Shown piece by piece: positions 55,157 through 61,231 of a stretch of 64,000 nucleotides of DNA; the stretch's first letter is position 1; each line of letters begins with the position of its first letter. Origin of the DNA: JADHLK01 sp038131695 (GTDB taxonomy: Bacteria > Pseudomonadota > Alphaproteobacteria > Puniceispirillales > Puniceispirillaceae). The position numbers and the translations under genes are program-made. Under the pieces are notes generated by a model, which did not search any database, was not told where the DNA came from, and was given only the letters and a program-made list of their open reading frames with translations. The stretch is from positions 1 to 64,000 of the forward strand of contig JAYPQA010000010.1 of NCBI GenBank assembly GCA_038131695.1. Direction: 5' to 3'.

Positions 55157-56775
55157 GCAAAAAACCCATGCAGGAACCAGTCAGCCTGCTCACCGCGTTC
55201 CGGCAGCCCGTGCCGCCCGACCCAGAGACGCGCACCATTTTCTGTCTCCAGCCGGTAATAATCCGTGCTGCGGCAGGCAGGCTGGCCGGTTTGCCACCAG
55301 GGCGGGCCAATGCGTTCTGGCCCGCTGGCCCGCTGCACCACCCAATTCTGGCCCCGCCAGCGCAACAGGCGCGGGGCATGATCCGGCAACAGGGCCGTTG
55401 CCTCAAGCGGTTCCGGCGGGCTGAGCAGGCGCAGCGGACGCGGGGCCGACAGGCTATCCGGCCCCGGCAAGATCCAATGCGGGGGCTGATCCAGACTGGC
55501 AGCAGGCAGGCTTTGCTGGGCCTTGTCCGGTTGCCATTGCCGGACCGGCTGCAGGCGGCGCACCTTCGCACTGCCCAGCCGGGCGCTGAGATGGTCAACC
55601 AGATCATCCAGCAGGCTGGCCGCGGCAGGCCGCCTGTCCAGCTGCAGATTTTCCGGCAAGCCAAAAGACAGCCGCCCGGCCCGCGCCCAGCCATATTCAA
55701 TCCCGAACCCGGCATCAATATGACAGGCCAAATCAGCGGTCAGCCGCGCCAGCAAGCTGGCCGCACGGGTCGGGCGGGACAGGGCAAAATGCTGGCTGCC
55801 GCGCTGGCCATCCACACGCTGCCAGCCAATTTCCAGCAGCCGGCATTGCAGCTGGCGGCGCGCCATCAAGTCAGCCATATCAGCGATTAAATCTGTTACC
55901 ATCCGGGCCAGCGCCTCCGGCCCGGAAATCGGCTCTGCCCAGCTGCGGCTGACCAGGGCTGGCTGTTCAACCGGCAGCGGCTGCAACCTTTCATCGCGCT
56001 CACCCAATAGCTGATCGCGCCGCCAGACCAGCTGCGGGCCAAACCGCACTGTCAGGCTGGCCCGCTTCTGGCCAAACAGAGAGCCAATAGTATGCAAGCC
56101 TGCCTGTGCCAGACCGGCCCCTATATCCGCATCCAGCCGCAGGGCCGCCACCGGCAAGGGTGACAGGGCCGCGAGCAAGGCCCGCCGCCTGCCAAAAACA
56201 GAACCGGACTCTGCTCCACACAGGCAGAGCGGCTGGCCCGGCCGCGCCGCATGGCAGGCCAGCGCAAAAGCCGCCCCATAGCTGGGGGCCATCGCAATAT
56301 GGGCCGTCAGGCCAGCTGCCGCCAGACGGCTGTCCAAATCGGCCAGCAACGCCTCCGGCCCGCCTTGCAAATGGCTGGCCCCGCCTGCCTCAATCCAGAA
56401 CAGGCTGGCCGCCGGATCACAGCCTGCCAGCGGGCTGTAGCGCCAGGCCCAGCGGGCCAGCCTGTCCAGCAAACCAGCCAAAGCTGCCGGATCAAACGGG
56501 GCAAAAACCGCCTCTGGCAGCAGCGCGCGCGCATCCGCCAGCCGCATCCCAACCGACAGGCCAGCTGCGCCTGCTGCGCTGGATACACAGGCCAGAATCT
56601 GGCGATTTTGCTGTAACTGCCAGAGAGCCGCAGGCCCCTTATCCGGCCAGCCTGCCGCCCGGCCAGCCTGCTGCACGGCCAATTCCGGCAAATGCACACA
56701 GACCATCTGCCGGTCCGCCCGCCGCCCGGTTATCAGGGCCTGGCTGTCTTCTGAGGTGCTGTCCATGCTGGCCAA
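55153..56775 (-). CDS. imuB: Y-family polymerase-like mutagenesis protein ImuB
   Basis: ImuB is the hub that links ImuA and DnaE2 to the beta clamp. The 540-aa protein has the Y-family layout (CVHLPELAVQQAGRAAG, CVSSAAGAAGLSVGMRLADA, AFALACHAARPGQPLCLCGA, IGSLFGQKRASLTVRFGP) but the acidic catalytic residues of true Y polymerases are absent, as is normal for ImuB. Its C-terminal third is the little-finger-like and interaction region ending NGARLWVGRHGLPERGEQAD. Start options are TTG 56775, immediately after the imuA TGA, and ATG 56766. It overlaps dnaE2 by four bases. Confidence 0.94.
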   Translation of the reverse strand: MASMDSTSEDSQALITGRRADRQMVCVHLPELAVQQAGRAAGWPDKGPAALWQLQQNRQILACVSSAAGAAGLSVGMRLADARALLPEAVFAPFDPAALAGLLDRLARWAWRYSPLAGCDPAASLFWIEAGGASHLQGGPEALLADLDSRLAAAGLTAHIAMAPSYGAAFALACHAARPGQPLCLCGAESGSVFGRRRALLAALSPLPVAALRLDADIGAGLAQAGLHTIGSLFGQKRASLTVRFGPQLVWRRDQLLGERDERLQPLPVEQPALVSRSWAEPISGPEALARMVTDLIADMADLMARRQLQCRLLEIGWQRVDGQRGSQHFALSRPTRAASLLARLTADLACHIDAGFGIEYGWARAGRLSFGLPENLQLDRRPAAASLLDDLVDHLSARLGSAKVRRLQPVRQWQPDKAQQSLPAASLDQPPHWILPGPDSLSAPRPLRLLSPPEPLEATALLPDHAPRLLRWRGQNWVVQRASGPERIGPPWWQTGQPACRSTDYYRLETENGARLWVGRHGLPERGEQADWFLHGFFA

Positions 56776-57525
56776 TCATGCTGCGTGCCGGCCGGCGCGC
56801 AGTTTCCGGCCCGGCCTGGCCAGCTTTTGCGGGCTGGCCGGTTTTATCTCTGTGAAGCGATGGCTGTGCGGCTGCCAGCTGAGCAGTCCGGACCAGGGCC
56901 GCCCGCCGCGGATATGCTGCAATGCAACCGACCAGCCAGGCTGCCAGCCGGGTTCGGCCAAATGCGCCGGGGCCAAATGCCAGCCTGTTTCAAAACCGGC
57001 GGGGGACGCGCTGACAGCTGTTACAAAGGCCGTTGTGCCACCCTGCTCAGCTGCCAGCTGCAGACGGCGGGCGGCCTTTTGCCACATGTCTGGCCGGCTG
57101 GCCAGCATCCCGTAATCCGCGATCACCGCCCCCACCCCGCGGCAGGCCAGCGCCTCTTCAGCAGCGGCCATGCCCCGCAGCGGATGACTCTCACAAACCA
57201 GCACCAGCCGGGCGGGATCAAACCCCAGCTGCGCCAGCCCGGGCCCGTAAAGCTGGCCAGCCAGCCCGCGCGGCGCCCCGCAGCAAACGACCGGAGCCTG
57301 CGAATTGGCCCCGGCCAACAAACGGCCCAGCACCGCCAGCAAAAACCCGGCCACCGCCCCATCCAGCAAACTGCCGGTCACAAGATGCGCCCGCCCCCTG
57401 GCCAAGCCGCCGCCCAAAGCCTGATCCAGCCCGTCCACAGCAAAGGCCATGCGCCCGGCCGCAGGCTGATCAAAGGGTAATAAAATCTGTTTTTTCAGGG
57501 CGTTGAACGCTGCCTTCCTGTCCAT
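56776..57525 (-). CDS. imuA: SOS mutagenesis protein ImuA (SulA/RecA-like)
   Basis: ImuA is a RecA-related protein that binds ImuB and is needed for DnaE2-dependent mutagenesis. The ~249-aa product reads DRKAAFNALKKQILLPFD, GLDQALGGGLARGRAHLVTG (RecA-like but without a Walker lysine), VVCCGAPRGLAGQLYGPGLA and a closing SGLLSWQPHSHRFTEIKPAS. I choose ATG 57525 with GGAGAGG upstream; a longer frame from 57609 would begin inside the regulatory region and over the LexA box. The LexA box is 36 bases upstream of this ATG, which supports the start and SOS control of the whole operon. Confidence 0.92.
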   Translation of the reverse strand: MDRKAAFNALKKQILLPFDQPAAGRMAFAVDGLDQALGGGLARGRAHLVTGSLLDGAVAGFLLAVLGRLLAGANSQAPVVCCGAPRGLAGQLYGPGLAQLGFDPARLVLVCESHPLRGMAAAEEALACRGVGAVIADYGMLASRPDMWQKAARRLQLAAEQGGTTAFVTAVSASPAGFETGWHLAPAHLAEPGWQPGWSVALQHIRGGRPWSGLLSWQPHSHRFTEIKPASPQKLARPGRKLRAGRHAA

Positions 57526-57560
57526 CCGGGCCTCTCCTGATGGGGGGTTATCTTTATTTT

Positions 57561-57575
57561 GTTCTTGTTTTGTTC
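57561..57575 (+). promoter_or_regulatory. LexA (SOS) box of the imuA-imuB-dnaE2 operon
   Basis: gttcttgttttgttc is a perfect GTTC-N7-GTTC direct repeat (57561-57564 and 57572-57575), the LexA operator specific to alphaproteobacteria. On the coding strand it reads GAAC-N7-GAAC and lies 36 bases before the imuA ATG. Repression by LexA and induction after DNA damage are therefore expected. Confidence 0.93.
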
Positions 57576-57665
57576 TAAAATCCTGCCCTGATTCGGGGCG
57601 GGCTGTCAAGCGCTCTGCCAGAGTCTTTTGGAATCAGGCCACAGGGGAATCAGGCCAAAGGGGCG

Positions 57666-57932
57666 TTAGGCCAGGGGATCGTGATCACGCACCCGTTCAT
57701 CATGGCCGGAGCGGGCGGAAAAAAAGCTGAGCCACATCAGCCCGCCCCCCAGCAAGAGCGAGCCGGCCACCCCGGCCGCGATAGCCAGCCAGCCATGCAC
57801 CGACAGCGAAACCGGCCCCAGCTGCTGCCAAATCCACAGCCCGGCCAGACCCGCCCCCAACCCGACCAGCAGCAGGGCCCCTATAACCAATCGCCAGAAC
57901 AGGCGTGAGACAGGCTTTTCAGAATCAGACAT
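57666..57932 (-). CDS. Small membrane protein, 88 aa
   Basis: The protein has two hydrophobic helices (LVIGALLLVGLGAGLAGLWI, residues about 16-35, and LAIAAGVAGSLLLGGGLMWL, about 49-68) and a charged, His/Asp-rich tail (FFSARSGHDERVRDHDPLA). The arrangement, N-terminus inside and short periplasmic loop, is inferred. I recognise no family, though similar small two-helix proteins occur beside M20 genes in related genomes to my recollection. Its ATG overlaps the stop of the 50-aa gene (TGATG), so the two are coupled. It ends 90 bases before the LexA box of the imuA operon, on the same strand, so read-through from it into imuA is possible. Confidence 0.8.
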   Translation of the reverse strand: MSDSEKPVSRLFWRLVIGALLLVGLGAGLAGLWIWQQLGPVSLSVHGWLAIAAGVAGSLLLGGGLMWLSFFSARSGHDERVRDHDPLA

Positions 57933-58084
57933 CAGCGCACCGCCAAAAAATACCAGAGAAAAACAACCAGCAGCAAAAAGGCCGCACCCCCGCCCAGCAG
58001 CGGCTGGCCAAAGCGGCGGCCTATCAGCACACCGGCCCAGACCACCAGCGCCACAAACAGGATATTGCGCAGCAGAACCAGCAT
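57932..58084 (-). CDS. Very small membrane protein, 50 aa
   Basis: Between the M20 gene and the 88-aa gene, ATG 58084-58082 opens a frame MLVLLRNILFVALVVWAGVL, then IGRRFGQPLLGGGAAF and LLLVVFLWYFLAVR, and closes at TGA 57934-57932. There are two membrane helices separated by a basic turn (GRRFGQ). The start overlaps the M20 stop by one base (TGATG) and its stop overlaps the next start in the same way, which is the strongest argument that it is a real gene. Function unknown; the pair of tiny membrane proteins may form one complex. Confidence 0.72.
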   Translation of the reverse strand: MLVLLRNILFVALVVWAGVLIGRRFGQPLLGGGAAFLLLVVFLWYFLAVR

Positions 58085-59256
58085 CAGCTGCGCGGCAATT
58101 CAGCTTCTACCAGCTGCGCCCAATAGCTGGCCCCCAGCGGCAAAATCTCATCATTGAAATCATAGCCGGTATTATGCAGCATCCGGCCTTCTTCAGCCGG
58201 TCCCGCCCCCAGCCAGATATAGGCCCCCTCACACGCACCCAGCAGAAAGGAAAAATCCTCAGCCCCCATGGAGGCAGGCGGATCCATCACCAGCTGATCC
58301 TGGCCAACCAGCGCGGCGGCCACCCCGGCGGCCCGTTCCGCACTTGCCAGATGATTGACCGTGGGCGGATAGCCTGCCTGCCAGACCATCTCGGCGGTGC
58401 AGCCATGGGCCTTTGCCACCTGTGCGGCGATCCCGGCAATATCGGCTTCCAGACGGGCGCGTGTTTCAGGCTGGACAGCCCGCGCCGTGCCGCCCAGCGT
58501 GACCGCATCAGGAATGATATTATGGGCCGTTCCGCCCTGCATCTGGGTCACCGAAACCACCGCCGGGTCCATCGGATCGGTGCGGCGTGAGACAATCATC
58601 TGCAAGGCCTGAATAATCGCCGCCGCCGCCAGCACCGGGTCAGCGGATTGGTGCGGCATGGCAGCATGGCTGCCGCGGCCGCTGATGGTCAGGGTGAACA
58701 TATCCGCACTGGCCATGCAGGGGCCGCGATGTACGGCGATTTTGCCAACCTCCAGACCCGGCCAGTTATGCAGCCCCCAGACCGTCTGCATTGCAAATTT
58801 GTCAAACAGCCCGTCATCAATCATCGCCTGGCCGCCTGCCCCGCCTTCCTCAGCAGGCTGGAAAATAAAATAGACCGTGCCGTCAAAATTGCGCGTTTCA
58901 GCCAGATAGGCCGCCGCGCCCAGCAGCATAGTGGTATGGCCATCATGGCCGCAAGCGTGCATCCGCCCGTCAATTTTGGATTTATGGGTAAAGGCATTCG
59001 CCTCTTGCATGGGCAGCGCATCCATATCCGCGCGCAAGCCGATGGCCCGGCTGGAGCCGCCGCTGCCGCGCAGCACGCCGACCACGCCCGTCTTGCCCAG
59101 GCCGCGATGCACCTCCAGCCCGAATTCTGCCAGCCGGGCGGCAACAAAATCAGCTGTCCATTCCTCTTCATAGCAGAGTTCCGGATGCGCGTGCAGCTGA
59201 TGGCGCCAGCCTGTCATTTCAGCGTGTTTTTCAGCAAGTCTGTTGATTACCGGCAT
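58084..59256 (-). CDS. M20-family amidohydrolase (hippurate hydrolase-like)
   Basis: A 390-aa dinuclear zinc enzyme that removes acyl groups from N-acyl amino acids. The metal motif is ACGHDGH at residues 101-107, preceded by GLRADMDALPMQEANAF; the other ligand regions are QPAEEGGAGGQAMIDDGLFD, LHNWPGLEVGKIAVHRGPCM and GAEDFSFLL. Dimerisation-domain patterns follow the N-terminal catalytic half. The exact substrate (hippurate, indole-acetyl or N-acetyl amino acid) cannot be chosen. I take ATG 59256 (MPVINRLAEK) over 59289 because the 11 extra residues do not fit the family. It is divergent from soxB, with about 250 bases between. Confidence 0.9.
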   Translation of the reverse strand: MPVINRLAEKHAEMTGWRHQLHAHPELCYEEEWTADFVAARLAEFGLEVHRGLGKTGVVGVLRGSGGSSRAIGLRADMDALPMQEANAFTHKSKIDGRMHACGHDGHTTMLLGAAAYLAETRNFDGTVYFIFQPAEEGGAGGQAMIDDGLFDKFAMQTVWGLHNWPGLEVGKIAVHRGPCMASADMFTLTISGRGSHAAMPHQSADPVLAAAAIIQALQMIVSRRTDPMDPAVVSVTQMQGGTAHNIIPDAVTLGGTARAVQPETRARLEADIAGIAAQVAKAHGCTAEMVWQAGYPPTVNHLASAERAAGVAAALVGQDQLVMDPPASMGAEDFSFLLGACEGAYIWLGAGPAEEGRMLHNTGYDFNDEILPLGASYWAQLVEAELPRS

Positions 59257-59506
59257 GGGGGCGTATCTCTGTTTATTGGGAACCTGCATAAAATGTGGGA
59301 TGATCAGGCCAAAAGGTCAAGTTACATTGGCCGGGCCGGAGGCGGAGCGGCGGCGGGCCAAAGCGGGTAATGTCGAGACTGGATAAGCCCCTGTCGGGAC
59401 AGGGATACAGTTTTTTTTCATCCTTTGACAGACCTGACAGGACAGATTGGCTGGTAAATCTGCTATAACAGCAAAAACAGCGTGCATACAGAACAGGGCA
59501 GCAGCG

Positions 59507-60806
59507 ATGGCATCCTCAGAACTTGACCGCGGCATCCGGGGCCTGGCAGGCCGGGCAAAGCGCTATTCGGTCTTTGCACTGGCCCGCAATGCCAGCCGCT
59601 ATCATCAGGGCTGGCAGCAGGCCTGGCGGCACGCAGAACCGAAAAAAGCCTATGATGTCATTATCATAGGCGGCGGCGGGCATGGGCTGGCCACCGCCTA
59701 TTATCTGGCCTCAGTGCATGGGATTACCAATGTCGCGGTGATTGAAAAGGGCTGGCTGGGCGGCGGCAATACCGGGCGCAACACAACGATTATCCGCTCC
59801 AACTATCTGTGGGACGAATCGGCTGCGATTTATGAACACGCCATGCAGCTCTGGGAAGGGCTGGCGCAGGATTTGAATTTCAACATCATGTTCAGCCAGC
59901 GCGGCGTTCTGACCATTGCCCATTCCGAACATGAGCTAAAGGAAATGTCGCGCCGCGTTCATGCGATCCGGCTGAACGGCATTGATTCCGATATTCTGGG
60001 CCCGGATGAGATCAAGAAATTCGTGCCGATTATCAATATTGACCAGCAGATTCGCTATCCGGTGATGGGCGGTTTTCTGCAAAAAAGGGGCGGCACGGCG
60101 CGCCATGATGCGGTTGCCTGGGGCTATGCGCGGGCAGCAGATGATCTGGGTGTGGATATTATCCAGAATTGTGAGGTTACCGGCCTGCGGCGGCGCGGAC
60201 GCCGGATTGTTGGGGTAGAGACCAGCAAAGGGCTTTATCGGGGCCAAAAAGGTGGGCTGCGTGACAGCTGGCCATTCCTCGGTGCTGGCGGATATGGCTG
60301 GCATCCGCCTGCCGATTGCCAGCCGCCCGCTGCAAGCGCTGGTCTCCGAGCCGATCAAGCCGATTCTGGATACGGTTATCATGTCCAATGCGGTGCATAT
60401 GTATATCAGCCAGTCTGACAAGGGCGAGATGGTATTGGGGGCAGGGGTGGATAAATATAATTCCTATGCCCAGCGCGGTTCCTGGCCGGTGCCAGAACAT
60501 ATGCTGGCAGCTGCGGTTGAGCTGTTCCCGGTGCTTTCGCGCCTGCGGATGCTGCGCCATTGGGGCGGCATTGTGGATACCTGCCCGGATGCCTCGCCTA
60601 TCTTGTCAAAGACAGATATTGACGGGCTGTATTTTAATTGCGGCTGGGGCACGGGCGGCTTTAAGGCAACCCCCGGTTCAGGCCATGTCTTTGCCGATTT
60701 GATCGCCCGTGATGCGCCAAACCGGATCGCCGCCCCCTATGCGCTGAAACGCTTTGAAACCGGCTTTTTGATTGATGAGCATGGCGCGGCCGGGGTGGCC
60801 CATTGA
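59507..60806 (+). pseudogene. soxB: Sarcosine oxidase subunit beta, single frameshift
   Basis: SoxB is the FAD-binding subunit that demethylates sarcosine. From ATG 59507 the frame gives DVIIIGGGGHGLATAYYLAS, the dinucleotide-binding motif, then WLGGGNTGRNTTIIRSNYLW, and stays open to about 60245. There the other frame takes over (KVGCVTAGHSSVLADMAGIR, PLQALVSEPIKPILDTVI, YFNCGWGTGGFKATPGSGHV) and ends at TGA 60804-60806. The break falls in CAAAAAGG, so one missing A in a five-A run explains everything. The neighbours soxD and soxA are clean, so a base-call error or a very recent mutation is likely, and the protein may really be functional. All catalytic landmarks are present. Confidence 0.9.
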
Positions 60807-60847
60807 CGATGCGGCCGGTGCACAAACACGAACAAGGATAAAAAGCC

Positions 60848-61231
60848 ATGCTGTTGATTGACTGCCCCTATTGCGGCAAACGCGATGAAGCAGAATTTGC
60901 CTGCGGCGGTGAGGCGCATATCGCCCGCCCGCTGGCTGAAAATCCGATCAGCGATGCTGAGTTTGGCAGCTATCTGTTCCTGCGCCATAATCCCAAGGGG
61001 CTGTTCACCGAACGCTGGGTGCATTCGGCTGGCTGCCGGCGCTGGTTCAATATGGTGCGCGATACGCTCAGCCATGAGATTGTGGAAATCTATGCGATGG
61101 GCAGCCTGCCCAAAACCCGCCGCGGCAAACAGGCCCATGCCGCTAATTGGCGGCGCGGCACCGCGGCAGAGGCGGCCAGCCTGCCGCAGGCAAAATCAGC
61201 TCTGCCGCAGGCAAAACGGGGGCGGGGATGA
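60848..61231 (+). CDS. soxD: Sarcosine oxidase subunit delta
   Basis: SoxD is the small zinc-binding subunit of heterotetrameric sarcosine oxidase. The 127-aa protein has zinc ligands Cys6, Cys9 (CPYCGKRDEAEF), His59 and Cys63 (RWVHSAGCRRWFN) and the family stretch EFGSYLFLRHNPKGLFTERW. The tail after residue 90 is longer than usual and carries a repeated LPQAK (residues 112-122). Its stop overlaps the soxA start (ATGA, 61228-61231), so the two are translated together. Confidence 0.95.
   Translation: MLLIDCPYCGKRDEAEFACGGEAHIARPLAENPISDAEFGSYLFLRHNPKGLFTERWVHSAGCRRWFNMVRDTLSHEIVEIYAMGSLPKTRRGKQAHAANWRRGTAAEAASLPQAKSALPQAKRGRG

Noticed and set aside
60230..60260. Programmed ribosomal frameshifting in soxB
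   Set aside because: No slippery heptamer with following structure is apparent, and sarcosine oxidase genes are not known to use frameshifting; an indel is simpler.
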